The notes below the pieces were generated by a model. That model saw only the letters and a list, made by a program, of their open reading frames with translations. It was not told where the DNA came from and did no database searches. Positions 36,871-49,935 of a stretch of 64,000 nucleotides of DNA are shown here, piece after piece. Location: contig CM036626.1 in NCBI GenBank assembly GCA_020746105.1, positions 19,023,001 through 19,087,000 on the forward strand, given 5' to 3'. Made by a program: the position numbers and the translations under genes. How positions within the stretch are numbered: position 1 is the first letter of the stretch; every line of letters begins with the position of its first letter. This stretch comes from Trogon surrucura. Taxonomy: Eukaryota; Chordata; Aves; Trogoniformes; Trogonidae.

Positions 36871-39800
36871 TTTGGATCCTCAGCCTCTGCACAGAGAGGG
36901 GAAACACCCCACAATGAACCATGCAGAAAGGGTCTGCAATGAGTGAGGAGCACAGATGTGTTCATGCCCAGGCACTACGCTCATAGTCGTTTGTGAAAGA
37001 AACACTGGACAGCTCCAAGTTGCTTTGGATTGGGTACCAAGGATAAAAAATAAAGTTTCTCTATACATAGATCTTCCCTTCCTCCTTATGGAGATCAAGG
37101 CAATTATTCACAAATAAAATACCACCATATGCTCAGGTGAGAGCTGACAAAGACATATTACTGCACAAAAAGGGAGGTCAAGCCGCAAGAAGATTTGCCT
37201 GTAGAGTGTTTGGAGAAGTCATCCACCGCGTTTGCATACAAAGAGAGGGATAGCGTGGGGCAGAAGAGAGTAAAGATCCCACAACCTCTGAGATGCATCA
37301 GAAGGGTGGGGGTTGAAAAGGTTGAAGGCACTGAGACAGCAAAAAGTGTGGATAACTAATAATGCAGAGGTCAGAGAGTGGGATCCTCACAGTCACAGGT
37401 GCAAGAGAGGAATTTTAAGCAAATTCGTTTCAGAGGAGAGAGCAGAGGTAAATTCTTGTAGACAGGTCATTCATTTTTACCACCTCCTACAACTTCAAAC
37501 CTCAATTTAAACCTTTATTAAATCAGTCTGGACATGAAAACTTGCTGAAACGTGCCTCAAAGGGTGTTGTGTTTTCTTTCTTTTATATTTTTTTTTTAGA
37601 TCAGCTAATAGAGTTGTTTGTTATAAGCATGCAAAGTGAGATCATTCTTCTGAAATTACTACAACCAGAGCAGGGAAAATACGAGAAGAATGTCTTCTTC
37701 AAACAACAAAACAACTTGAAACAAAAAAAAAGTAAGGATTTAAAAACATTAACGAATGAACTGAAGCTCACAGATTAGGCAAGTCTGAAGATTGGTACAT
37801 GAAAGTAGAGTTAGGGTTATTCAAACAAATACAAAAATGAGACTTTATTAAAAGGGTGTTTTTTTTCCTTTCCTCTCCTTTCTTATGAGCTCAAAGTGAC
37901 CTTTTGTTTTGTTGCTTAACAGAAAGCAATGGTTGGATCTATTCATGTTTGTTGACAAAAGCACTGTGACAATTTCAAGGAGGAAGAAACGTTTGAAAGA
38001 AAAGAGATGTCAGCCACTTCAGCACAGTAATGTTTAGTGCTACGTGTGAGGAAGAAACTCAAGAGAAAAAGGCTCTTGGTATCAGAACCTGCCTCCTGTG
38101 AGGCAATAACACAACAACCCCAGGCCCACTTCTCCACTGAAAACTGGGTTTCTAGCCAATGATTATCCTCATTTCAGCACTTAAATTGTCAACCTCTGTA
38201 TAGGTACCTTCCCGGCTCCAAGCAGAAGATACAAGTGTGCCGTGGCAAAGGCTTCTCTGGCTGCTTCTGTTAACAACAGCAAAGACAGGTCACACCAGAC
38301 CAAGCATCTGTAGCCTTCAACCCTCCTTTTCAGGTAAACCCAGCTCAGGCGTACCGACATGTCAGTTGTGCCACGGCATGGCCTTTAATCTCAGGTCTAA
38401 TTTAAGATTTCTCTACAGCAGAATTAGACATCTCTGCCTCTGCTCCCATTGCCCTGTGAGCACACATACTCAGCAAAGATGAAGTTAATTAAGTGGGAAC
38501 GTTCTCATCTTTTTGTGGCTTTGTATTGCCAATGCCCGAGTAGCCTGCAAGCCTCATCTGTGTCTTTTTTTTTTCACCCAGATGTAGACACCTGGCCACA
38601 AGACAGAAGTTTTATTTCCCCTTTCTCTACCTAGTTATTTCTCAGAGGACAGAGAAACAGTATTTTTTCCCCTCAGGACTCTGATATACCTTGAGTGAGC
38701 ATAGCCTATGTGTTTAATAGAAGAAGGTGAAACCTTAACACTGTGAGGAATACATGAGGTAACATCTAAGCCCGGTACCAGCTTCTTCATGTCTATGAAG
38801 CATCCCAGGGTGTCCCTCAACCTTCTTTTAGAGCTCAGCTCTAGCAGCCTGATAGCTCCTATATCAGTGGGGTGAGGGACACTCAAAAAGCTGAACTCAG
38901 CAAGCTGGTGAAGTCCTTGTAAGCTGATCTTATAGCACAGACGTAGAGGTTTCTCTACACCCCATCCCCTATTTATGAATTCTTTCAATCCGTCCTTAAA
39001 TTCTTTCCCTGGGTGTGACTTGCGACAGGATGACTGCATAAAAAAATCTGCCTTTCAGCTGATAATGACTGTGCCCGGTTTCTGGATGTTTTTGGCCCAG
39101 ATAGCAACAATCCCCCTCCCGATTCCTCACATGCTTCTGCAAGAGAAACAAGGCTTTGTATTATCACCACTATTTCTTCCTTGATTTAGGCAATAAATGC
39201 TGCAATCAAATATGTAGATTATCGTTGCATCCTCAGTCTTCAGCTGTATTTTAGCTGCTACAGATCTTTCAGTTGTGAACTTTTTGTATATTATCAAAAG
39301 AGCTTCCAATTTAGGAAAAAAAAAAAAGTCCTTGCCCAAGCATTTTCTTAATTACGAGGGTATTTATTCAGGTTTCTCCTCATGTTCCTTTTGTGTACCC
39401 CAGTCAGATTATTTTATGAATACCAAGGGACTAATTCTATTTTTCTTTTGCCCCAGTGTGTTGTGATGTCATTGGAGTTATTTTGAATAACCCTATTATA
39501 AAATAGGTCAGAATCAGGTTCTTTTAGTGGATGAGAATGCTTTCATTACCTCTTATTAAAATTTCCCATTGAGCTTTATAAACTTTCTTGTGGCATCAGC
39601 AGAACTTGTGATGAAAGCTCTAAAAACCCAAAGCTTTGTTCATTATTATTATTATTTATATATTCAATGTTTTGGTGTTATCTGTCGTGGTCTTGTCTGA
39701 AGGGTTTATGGGCAGGTTGGTATCATTATAGGGTTTGGTTCCTTCACTGGACTATCCCAATATCTCCTCCACTGTAACCCTGCATCACTAACTTCATTAT

Positions 39801-41639
39801 GATAAATAAATAATGTAAATAACAGTAGTGCTGGCTGAGAATAGACCTAGTTGTTTTAGGAAAAAAAAAAAAAGAGAGACCTGAAGCAAAGCAACAAGCC
39901 AAGAAGAGGTGATAGCAGAAAGGTCTAGATATGAACTAGTTGGAGAACGGGGAAAAGGGATAGTGAAAGACACGAGGAGGGAGCAGTGTGTTTCTGCAGA
40001 TGCCCCATTACTCCTGTGGCTTTGTTTACTATTTCAGTCCTTTCAGTGGGTGGCAGGGCATTACTCTAGCAGGATTTAACCACTCGCAAAACTAAATGAA
40101 CAACGGAGGGGAAGGTTGTTGCAAGCAGTCAGCCCGTTTAGGTGAAGAAATATTCAATCTAAAGGCTGTGCAGATTTTTAGATAGGTCCAATTTGATAAA
40201 TAACTCACGCCCCAGAGGCAGCAACATTGCCTTAAATTGCTTCGTGCTACTGCTGCTCCCCCCCCTCCAGCTGCGCTGGCACCCTTCACCATTTCGGTTT
40301 GCCTTCTCCTGATTCGATTTATCAGTTCCTTTCCTCATCTTTTTAAAAACGTTCCAAGTTGTAGGCTATTGATGGGCAATAAACATTCAACTTTAGACCC
40401 AGACAGCATTTCCTACCCAAATTCTACACGTGAGACTAGAGTCACATGCACAGAAACACACGTTGATTGCTTTAGGGCTCCAGAACAGGAGTGGAAACGC
40501 CTTCGAAGGGGCGAGCGGGTCTCCTGGGCAGCGAGGAGGAAGGCAGCAGCATGTGGTGGACCAAGTTGCACATCAGACACACCAGGGAAGCACCAGTGAC
40601 ACGGAGCCTTCTTTCACGCTACGCCGTGCTTTGGAGGAGCTGTGGGTCTGACTCAGGCTAATTAGTGGGGGAAGAAACATCTGGCTTACTCATCTCCACA
40701 GTTGACTTCTGAAAAACTAATAAGTAACCTCTGAAGATTGTTCCTATTTCAAATTTCTTGTGGAGGGTAATGGAAACTCTGGTTGATTGCCAGCTCAAGA
40801 CTCAACATCTGAAATTATGAGGAGAGCATGTGTAGGAACATGGCAAATCCAGCTTTTCTAAGACCACGTATTTCTTGCATTGCGGATGACAAAGCTGTGT
40901 GTTCACGTTATGACAGAAGTGGTGCTGAAAGACTCTCAGTAGAAGTTTAGTGCTGCTGCCTGTGCTAACACACGTTTGAAACTGTTATTTTGCTAATGTC
41001 ATTAATGAATTTGTACAGGCTGCTGCAGCAGTTCACTTCCATCGTCATTCTACTCTGCAGGAAAATGTTAGAAAGGATAAGCTGAGGAAGAAAAAAAATC
41101 AAACTGATTTCCCAGCCAGAGAAAACTATTGCATCTAAATTGTACATTAACTGGGCTGTGTTCCACATAAAGGAACATGAACTTCTGCTGCACCTTCTTT
41201 TTTTTTTTTTTCACATTCAAGATAATTATGTATTTGTCCTTGCCTTACCTTGTTCCTTTTTTTGCAGCCCTAGTTACTTTTTTTCTAGTAAAAGCTCATT
41301 TGAATGATCAGATTAATAAAAGAACTGGTCAATGTGATGGGTTATATGAACAAAATCACGTGCTAAACCCTCCACTGCTGTTGAGTGACACAGCTCCCAG
41401 GGATACACAGCAGCTGAGGTTCCAGCCCCACAGTCTGTTTGAATTGGATACAATGGTGTAAAAAAATACCTTTAAATCTCAATAGGGTGTCCTCGCTGGA
41501 TGATTTCTGAATATTGATTATTGAGTTTGAATGCTCTGAACAGGGAATAGGAGATACTAAGGGAGTGATGAGGCCCCAAGGGCACTCAGTGCCCTCGATG
41601 ATGCTGACCATCCTCACCTGGGGCTTCCACTCACCCCAC
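36871..41639. other. Mostly unique noncoding DNA
   Basis: No exon is supported. About 37755-37790 (GAACTGAAGCTCACAGATTAGG) vaguely resembles an antisense MIR core. A short (ATT)5 microsatellite sits at 39642-39656 and A-runs near 39319 and 39859. About 40236-40600 is GC-richer. The 120-codon frame there and the 134-codon minus frame at 38635-39039 have no confirmed domains. The latter contains a KRRLR stretch that faintly recalls a CR1-derived peptide, not enough to call. Confidence 0.4.
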
Positions 41640-41935
41640 CCATGGGCCAGAGTCTCTATTTAAGCTCAGCCCTGGGGCCTCAGGCTGCTTTGAGCTGTGC
41701 TGAAGGAGTGTTGGTTTCTTAGTTGTTGCCCTTGTTCATCTGGAGCCTGACCTGGTGCTGGCCTTCCTGATTGGACTTGCGTTGTCACCGTAAGCTTGCT
41801 TGATGATCTTGGCTCTTGGCTGAAGTTGCTTGTTGACCCTGGACCTGCCCTGCTTGTTGTGCTCAGGTACTGTGGGGCTGGGTTCTGGGTAGTGAGTCCC
41901 AGCCTGTGCTTGGCTCCCTGTCAGGAGTTCCCACC
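41640..41935 (+). mobile_element. LTR-like block (possible solo LTR of an avian ERV)
   Basis: A TATA-like box CTATTTAAG (41656-41664) is followed within about 40 bp by GCTTTGAGCTGTGCTGAA. Next comes a T/G/C-rich stretch with repeated CTTGCTTG/CTTGTTG and CCTGACCTGG/CCCTGGACCTG units. Composition differs from the AT-rich flanks. The style resembles the R/U5 part of avian endogenous-retrovirus LTRs. No internal gene, primer-binding site or clear TG...CA boundary is seen, so a solo or truncated LTR is the best reading. Another repeat type or a GC-rich unique segment remains possible. Confidence 0.4.
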
Positions 41936-41997
41936 ATGATTATGTAGGGAAGAACCTAGAGATGTCTTGGGATGTGCTGTTAAGGAGTATGAGATGT

Positions 41998-42138
41998 TGA
42001 GTTACCATTGCTGGAGCTATTTAAAAGACATACAGATGTGAATCTTAGGAGCATGGTTTATTGGTGAACTTGGCAGTGCTAAGTGAACAGTTGGATTTGA
42101 TGACCTTAAAGGTCTTTTCCAAGCCAAGTGGTTCTCTG
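41998..42138 (+). mobile_element. CR1 LINE 3'-end fragment
   Basis: In order, the block shows GAGTTACCATTGCTGGAG, TATTTAAAAGACATACAGATGT, CATGGTTTATTGGTG, ACTTGGCAGTGCTAAG, then GTTGGATTTGATGACCTTAA followed by GGTCTTTTCCAAGCC. This is the 3' untranslated tail of one avian CR1 subfamily in sense orientation. It is 5'-truncated and has lost the terminal ATTCTATG repeats. It starts about 60 bases downstream of the LTR-like block, making this the most repeat-dense spot in the window. Confidence 0.8.
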
Positions 42139-42470
42139 TTGTGGAGAAACTCTGTATCAATAGACTCTAAATGGCCTTTTGCAGGGCAGAAACACCTGCT
42201 CTGAGACAGAAATAATACCCATAGAGAAAGCTTGTGCCACCTCTGTGCTGTCCACCCCACCTAATGTACTGCTGGAGGATGCAACAGCTGTGGCACAGGC
42301 TTAGGTAAAATTCCTGTACCTAGTCAGTGGAGGAAGGGGACATACATAGATCAACACTCTTTGGAAATGGTGAGGGGGAACTCAGGGAAAGCAAGATTTT
42401 GGCTGACAGCAGGCTTGAGAGCCTTTCTTTCTTGCTGATATCTATATGCATTGCCTAGGAAAATGCAAGC
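42139..42470. other. Noncoding DNA between repeats
   Basis: No gene is supported. No further repeat can be assigned with confidence. Confidence 0.45.
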
Positions 42471-42549
42471 CTGAGAAACACTGACTTTGGAAAAAACATT
42501 ATATATCCTGTGTGGAGGAAAATAAAATAAAAAAGCTTGAGAAACACTG
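42471..42549. repeat. Duplicated GAGAAACACTG end, possibly hAT-like
   Basis: CTGAGAAACACTG (42471-42483) recurs as CTTGAGAAACACTG (42536-42549), 65 bp apart in the same orientation. The second copy follows an A-rich run and differs by one base from TTGAGAACCACTG, the terminal inverted repeat at the end of many Charlie-type hAT elements. No opposite terminus or 8-bp target duplication was found. This is a tentative call. Confidence 0.25.
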
Positions 42550-45500
42550 CTCTGAGCAATGGAAAGTAGGGAGCAGTTTTTCCTGCTATGGCCTAGTGCC
42601 CAATTACCTAGGGGTACCTATATTATGTCTGAAAAATCTTGTACCTATAACTTAAAGGATACATATGAAACACAGGTGCTACTGATTGCATATACCTTCT
42701 TTCACTAGCACACCACAGCTTTTAGAGGTTCTTTAATGCATGAAGGTTGCTCAGATGGTGGTTATCCACCACTCACCTTTCTGTTGATGGGAGCTTCATC
42801 TCCGAAAGGCTTTTCCCCTTGACAGACAGCATTTGACATTAGCTTTCATTGGCATCTTATTCTACCTGTGACTGGCTTCATCAGGTGGTGTGTTTCTTCT
42901 ACTAAATCTGCTGTTGGGTTATGGCCTCATTCCACTAGTGCTGTTTGTTAGCAGTCTGTGGGGCTCTTGTATCTCCAACAATAGCTATCACCGAGCCATG
43001 GTGAACAGAGTTTTGCATGAAAGTGCAAAAAAGACTTGGTGAAAAGCAGATTATAAAGTACAAAAACTGAATAATCTTAGTCGTATTCCACAATATAAAT
43101 TTACTTTCATCTCTGAAGGACAATAAGATTGTCATGGCATATGGGGAAAATAAAAGCAACTCTAATACTGCATAAACTCTCTTCCTTTTTTCTACTCCTG
43201 GTTTGTCTCGACTGCTGCAACAAATCCTGTGACTGAGAAAATCATCCAATGTGACTAGACCTTGGATTCCTGCTTGTAGATGAGCCTAGAGGAGAATGTC
43301 CAAGACCTTTGAAGCTGAAAATTGAAAAATGAATAGCAGTGAAAAGCTAGATCTTTCAAAGCTCATGTACAGCAAGCACTTCAGAATGCTTCACAAAGCT
43401 TATATATAATTCCAGTTAGCATATAAGCTGCTCATATGGTAATATGTTGATTTCCTTTGCTGTTTCCTCACAGCTGGTGAAGCAGGGAGAAAAATCAAGT
43501 CATAAGCATGTTTTAACCTCTAAATTTCACTATACCTGTAAAACAAGAGGTTGCATCAACCTTTGCAGGAGGGAGTAATGGCTAATAATTTATATGTGCA
43601 ATTTGAGGAAAGCACAGTTCCACAGGGTGATTACTGCAATAAATAGCTGAAGTGGAACATCCTTGTCCTAGCATAAACCCAACTTCATTTTTCCCAACGC
43701 TCTGCCTGAAGAACCTGATCTGGGGCTGGGAGGCTGTGGGGCGGCACAGATGGAAGCTGGAAGAAAAGCGTATATAACCTTCCCATGGAGGTCAGAGAGG
43801 TCAGAAAGTAAGAATTTAAGACCTATTAGATGAGATCCCAGTTTATTCTGCAGTAACATCAGTGATGTTCTCATCGTGTTTTGACAGATAAAAATAGAGA
43901 GGCAGTAGCGAAGGCAATATATGCTATTGTATAGGTAAACTGTTTAGGGCAAGAACTGTCCTTTTGTTTTATTGGAACATTACCTGACATGACCTTGTTC
44001 AAACTGATGAGCAGAATTTCGGTGAGCTGCAAGCCAAAATGATGACGGTACTATTACACAGCTAATAAGAAGTTGATGACCTTAGATAAATATTTTTGGC
44101 GTAGCTTCATTTTAATTTGAAAATGTCTGTATGTAGCAGATACATCTATCAAGTTAAACTCCCTTCTAAACCAACTGAAATGTTAGTTCCCATTACCAGC
44201 CCTCCAATGTGTTTTGCTGCAGGAACACAAGCAGTATTTGTTTTAGCTCTTTACTGTGGCTTCTGCAATTTTTATTTTTTTTTCCACAATTTTCCACCTC
44301 TTGTCTGTTGCTAAGCTTGATCAATAAAAAAATTGGACAGACCAGTAAGGAAACGCATTCCGGAAATAATTTACCAGGGATATGGAGAAGTATTTGTAAG
44401 GTGGTTCTGTACCACAGGGGAGTGGAGAACCTGACAGAGGCTGTCTCTTTACCCTGTTGTCTTTATTCCCCACCATGTCTGCATCCATCTGTGCTCAGTC
44501 CAAGGTCCTTGTCTTGCCCTCGTTTCAGCCATGTGCACTCAGGGACTTCTTGGCTGAATCTCTCTGCTGGCATTAGCAGGAGCAATGGAAGAAGGTACAT
44601 TGGGCTCTCACCAGAGAGACTACCATGAGAAGCTTTAAAGGTCAACAAGAGCTTGATGCCCACCTGGAAGCCCAAAGGCAGCCAACTCATCTGGCTGGGC
44701 AGCGATGGGACATGCTCTGAACAAAAGGATCTGCCTACCAGGCAGGGGGCCATTTTCTTGCCTTCCAAATATCCTCCCAGGGCAGCCTTGAGCAGGGCTC
44801 GCTGCTGTGCTCTGAAGTGGCAATCGAAGGGGGAATTAAACCGCGTTTCTCATCCAAAACTGCCTGGCCCAGCAAACACATGTGAAAGCCTTCTCTCTGG
44901 TTTCGCTGCCAACAGAGCATCCAGCAAATTCCCTAAACTCTGAGCTCATTCTACAAACCTGTGGCTTCGCAGCCCCTTGATTTGTGACTGCTACCCTGCT
45001 CCGTTGCCTTCCCCAGCAGTGACCCAGACAGACCTCATTATTCTTGTTGCTATTATGGTAGAGCCTAGGTGGCTGTGATTACTGCATTTTTATTTTTTTA
45101 TCCTTAAAATCTAGCAATAGATATCTAGAAGTCTTGTTCCACTGGACTAGTGCCTGTAGACGTAATGAGCATCCCTGGCAGAGAATTACTGCATGATGCA
45201 GAAGAGGTAGCTTATAGCAAAATCCTCATCACGGGTGTGTAATCAAAGGGGAGTCAACAGAGAAATTAGAATGGAATGCAGACATGATTTATTAGCTTTC
45301 TGCCCACAGTGAAGATTTTCAGTGAAGGAAACATTTTTAAGTTTAAAACAAACCCACGCTTCCGTGGCTCAGTTTTGAGCTGCTGTGTGGGCTGAAACAG
45401 TCAGGACACAGGAACCACAAACCGTGGCTGAAATGCAAAGCATAAACTTATTTTGCCACCTGAGAATCTGTGCAACGACACCTGGGGGATGCACACAAGC

Positions 45501-45984
45501 AGTGGCCATGCAAGCATGCTAGAAAGTGCTTGGTATTTAATTTGTGGCTTTGCTATATTTAACCTCGTTGCTCTGAGTTCCCGAGACTTGCATGATAGCT
45601 TTGATATGTGGGATTCTTCCACATCTATCCCAGGCCTCTTATCTGAAGTGTGGGTGTGTTTCTTGTCAAGCAGACAAGGCCGATCAGTAAATCCAGTGTG
45701 ATGTGTGTGTTTTTTGGCACCTCAGCTGCAAGTTGCTTGAGTGTACATAACATCCTCCTTGCCACTTTTCTGTTATATTCCCACAGTCACTAACTTCTTT
45801 TTAAACTCTGCAGTGAGACTTCTGGAAGTATCCTAAATTAAGAAACTCAGAATAAAACTCTTGTGGGGCTTTTTTATTTTTTGGGGTTTTTTTGTCAAAT
45901 GACTAACTTGGACATGACCCACCTGACAAACGCTTCATTATTTTGTTCCCTCAAACTGTGTGAAGTACATGAGCTCTTCAGCAA
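42550..45984. other. Unique noncoding DNA
   Basis: No exon is supported. A GC-richer stretch at about 44450-44900 carries overlapping frames on both strands (for example 44209-44628 and 44463-44768) without recognisable domains. Confidence 0.45.
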
Positions 45985-46000
45985 AAATAAATAAATAAAT
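45985..46000. repeat. (AAAT)n microsatellite
   Basis: About four AAAT units, short. Confidence 0.7.
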
Positions 46001-46357
46001 CCACCCCAAAAGCCCGCAGCATTCTCCATCTCTGAAACAATAGCACTTAACTCTGATCTGTGAAAAAGAACAAACATCTCTTAGTCCTGAGGCTGGAAAT
46101 ACATATACCTTTTACCAGTCAAATAATTGGTCCGAGAGGTTCCACTACTGTCTGGATTTTCTCTCCTCCTTAGCCTGTTCACTGCACTGTGAATTGTTCT
46201 AGTACATTCACAATGCTGCACTTCAAACTGCATTGGTTAAATAACAGGGGTTAACAATATCTCTTTTTTCCCTTCCTTTTTCAACTTTCCTCTTTCTGCT
46301 GCATTTCACTCTCTATTTATTGACCACGATTGAAACTGGAACTATCTGTTACAAAAC
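46001..46357. other. Unique noncoding DNA
   Basis: Nothing recognisable is seen here. Confidence 0.5.
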
Positions 46358-46372
46358 TATATATATATATAT
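46358..46372. repeat. (TA)n microsatellite
   Basis: Seven to eight TA units. Confidence 0.75.
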
Positions 46373-48250
46373 GCATTTTTTTTGTGCCCCAAATTACAAA
46401 ATTCTGTGCTAAAACAAGGTGCTATGCACAGATGTTAACTATCAATGTTTGCAATCAGCACTTTGTCACATTAATTCAACTAACAGAGGTCAAGTAGCTA
46501 AGAATACAGAATGGTAGGAAAAGATGTTGCTTACCATCTGGTCCTTTCAAGGCTTCTTTTAGGCTAAAGCTTGAATTCACATAGAGATCAGCACAGCAGC
46601 TGAATGGCCTGCATTGTGTAGATGTTTAAGCTTTGAGCAGACCTGTAAAGGTGGTGGCTGAGAGAGATGCTAGCTAAACTTCTGCAATTGGCTCTTGCCA
46701 ATGCAGCGCATCATATAGAAGATTTAAATCAATAGCAGAATTGGGTCTTCAGGTCATAAAGATATTCCACGTTCTGATGTTCTGTCCAGTGTACCTGATG
46801 GAACGCACGATCTGCAGAGCCTGTTGTGAGAAAAAAAATAGCTGGTGGCAGGTGATTTCATTGGAGCTGACAGCAATGTATGGGGAAAAAAAACCCCGCG
46901 TATCTAACCTTCTGAGATGTTCCTATCTATGCCTGCTTTCACAAGAGTTAGGGAGTTGCTCTCTTACCATGCTCACTGGTTCTGCACTTCATTTTAGCAG
47001 CAATCCCAGACTGCATCCTCTAATTATTCATTTTCTGCATGCACCTGCCTAGCTAGGTTTATTCGATCAGTTTGCTGTGGGAAGTGGACTGGGCCAGAGA
47101 AGCGGCACTGGAAAAGGAGTTGAGGGCTTTAGGTCATGCACGATGGATATGTGAGAATATGAATAGCTTCATCAGCTAAATCCAGATGCAGAAATGTGCT
47201 CTGGACCAGGAAGCAGCCAATGCAGCCATGGGAGGGTAGCACAGAGTCTGGGTTAATTAACTCTTCTGAGAAATAGGTTAATTTCTCTGAATTTTGGGAG
47301 ATCTTTCACCTACCTAGGAACTTTCTCAGAGGCTGTATGACATAGCTGAGAGGCCAAATGTCAACCTAAATACTTGGAAGGTTTTTCTTTCAATGTTTTT
47401 GCTCTTCGTTTATAGTCTGCTGGAAGATAATGTGCTTTGTTGTTGCTATTGCTGATCAGCTTCTGTAAACAACAGCTAGAAAATAATCAGCAGAAGCTGT
47501 AAATGAGATCAGTGCAAACACCCTGATCACCCACTACTATAGGAATATTGTGTACTGAACAGCTAGGTATGCAAAGTTCTTTATTAGGACTGAAGAAACC
47601 GGTAGAAGAATAAATTGCCTTGATGTATCTCACGAAATAGTAATGCACCGCTTTTTCCAGCAAAAATATATTAAGTTCTTTATATTATGTGATCCTGCCA
47701 TTTAGGTCTTTTTTTTTTCACCGCTATTCTTCTTAATGAAGACACAAAATCATTAGAAGTTATCACCTAGGTAAGTAATAAGATTGCAGGAGACTTGCTG
47801 TGCAGGAAACTGATCTACTAGAGACAAGCACGTCTGTGCCCTCGCTAACATCACCTCCAGGTTCCTGTCCCAGGTGGTAGGAACACAGTGAAGTTGGTTA
47901 AATTACATCAGACTTATGGCTTAAGGATGAGGCTTTTACTGAAAGGAGGAGACGTCTGTTACATGGGGAATGGTGGCTTGTTCTTTCAGGAAGCCTTTTC
48001 TAGTTGGCCAAATCACTACATTAAGATGGTTCGACATATGCTGCTCACAACCCCCTGTCAGGATATACTGTCAGTCATTTTACCTTCTCTCTGCAGACTT
48101 ACTTCAAGACGATAAAAGCTTAAAGCCAATAGGACTTGCATTAAAAACCTTGGTAATGACATCATTAACCACATAAAACTACTTTTCCTCTTATGTTTTT
48201 CCAAGATCCTGTATTATATCTTCGGAATTCTCTAGGCACTTTGGCTTTAG
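46373..48250. other. Unique noncoding DNA
   Basis: No gene or repeat is recognised. The frame at 46741-47052 (103 codons) has no recognisable domain. Confidence 0.5.
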
Positions 48251-48310
48251 TGGCAGGGTTGGACTGGGTGATCTGTAGAGGTCCCCTCCATCTCTGACAA
48301 CTCTGTGAAT
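48251..48310 (+). mobile_element. CR1 LINE 3'-terminal fragment
   Basis: TGGCAGGGTTGGACTGGGTG, then ATCTGTAGAGGTCCCCTCCA and a TCTGTGAAT end match the last about 60 bases of avian CR1 (gttggactagatgatct...ggtcccttccaac...attctgtgatt). It is severely 5'-truncated and sense-oriented. The upstream join is not resolvable. Confidence 0.8.
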
Positions 48311-49435
48311 TACCGATTATTATCTTTTCCAGCAAGAAAGGCATGTTCAGTACCATAATTATACTCTACAGAAGGGATTCACATTAAAACATCATCTCTG
48401 TTTGTTTCTCCTTGGTTTCCTGATAAAAAGAAAAATAATCAGAAAACCAAATATTTCCCGGAAAGTTATTTTTCTAACATTTGTTTCTTGCTTCCTCTGC
48501 AGAGGTAAATCAGCCTCGTTGCCAGTTGTGGGATAATTTGTGTAATACAACAGGATTTCTACATTTATTTGCTTGTGTGTTGTTTAGCTCATGACAAAAC
48601 CATTTTGTTGTGAGCAGAGATAAATGCATGGTGATATAGGCTTGAAAGGGATGTGAGATGTTTGGGGGATTTTTTTTTGCTTACTGAATTTATGTTTTGT
48701 GCACAGTGGAAGACTCACTCTTGAAGAATTTTAAATTGAAGTATTTGGATTGTTGAGAAATAAGAGGGAAGGGGTACCAGGGCACATGTGTATTCAACAA
48801 TCAGGTTTGCACTGTTAAGAAGAAGATATTGGTGCTTTTTTTGATTAAAAATGTTTATCCCGTTGGCAGGCTGCATGTGTTCAAAAACCGAGTATTTCCT
48901 TCTGTTCACTTGACACGACACTGACTCTCACAACTGATTTTTTTTTTCTTTTGCTCAATCTCATAAATACTGCATGTGTTTGGTTTTTCTTTAATGGAAG
49001 TTGTTATATAAAGCTAAAATTAGTTTAGATGCTGTCATACTTTTGGAAGGAAATCTGAATGTTGTTCAGTAGAAGTGACATTGGGTTATGTTGGAGCGAG
49101 TGAATAGATGATGGTTTAAATGCCCCTCTGGAACATGAATACCGACGTTTTGATTAATGTCTTTGTCACAGGCAAAGATTATTTAGTTAATGATTTGCAC
49201 TTTCCTTTGCCTGGCTCTAGGAAAAGCATGCCAATTCCCAGGGTGAAAGGTAGGAACCAAGCAGCTTGAAGTCATTGGGTTATTCATGTGTTTTCAGCAC
49301 ATGCCCAAAAGCCCTTCTGGATTGAGATCTTCCCCTGAAGCTTACGGGGGAATAAGGCTCATGAAATACTAGATATAAAAACATTTTTTTATAGAGATTC
49401 TTTGATTTACAGGACCCCAAAGCTTAAAAGAACCA
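48311..49435. other. Unique noncoding DNA
   Basis: No gene or repeat is recognised beyond short T-runs (48672-48679, 48939-48948). Confidence 0.5.
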
Positions 49436-49935
49436 CAAGGGCGTGTGGACGTGGCACAACGTGGTGCCTTCTGCCGCCAGCCCTGCGAGCTGGTGGAAGC
49501 AGCAGCGGCTCCTTCCAGGCTCACGTACCCGGTGCCGCTGCTGCCTGGCAGCAATCTCTGGGCAAAGAAACAGGTCTCTCTGCTTTGCCTGGAGACAAGG
49601 CACGGCATCCAAGTTCATAGGTTGGTTTTTTTTTTTGTCAATCTGTGCCAGCTTGTGAGAGCAGCTCAAGGGTTTCCGCTCTGTGGGATGAGAACGGGAG
49701 GTGTTGAAGGGCAGGATGCGGTGCTGTCCTGGCTGCCAGCGTTGGCAGCGGGGCTGCTGATCTGCTGGCACCGAAGCCAGCAGCTGAGGCAGTGGGACAA
49801 AATGTTGGTGGCCTCGTGATGAGGTAAAGAAGTGGCAGCGTTGCTGGGTTACCTGGGGCAGCAGTCCTGGCAGGGAGGGGAGAAGGTGCTCAGATCGCAG
49901 GGCAGTGCCGTCAGCGTGCTGCTGGTTTTTCCAAC
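49436..49935. other. GC- and CpG-rich block
   Basis: The segment is clearly GC-richer than its flanks and holds roughly two dozen CpGs in about 500 bp, with many CTG/CAG and GCAGC strings. Several frames on both strands are open (the longest 49445-49819, 124 codons, and 49424-49771 minus, 115 codons), as expected in GC-rich DNA. None shows a recognised domain. Alternatives are an orphan CpG island (a promoter of an unannotated transcript), a decayed GC-rich repeat or a conserved element. No TATA box or splice pattern decides between them. Confidence 0.45.

Noticed and set aside
37755-37790. Antisense MIR-like GAACTGAAGCTCACAG
   Set aside because: Only a single short block matches, with no flanking MIR sequence.
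38770-38860. Minus-strand peptide with KRRLR resembling a CR1-derived segment
   Set aside because: Only a few residues match and no neighbouring CR1 block supports it.
44738-44752. CTCF-like CCAGGCAGGGGGCCA
   Set aside because: Key consensus positions do not align; too weak for a site call.
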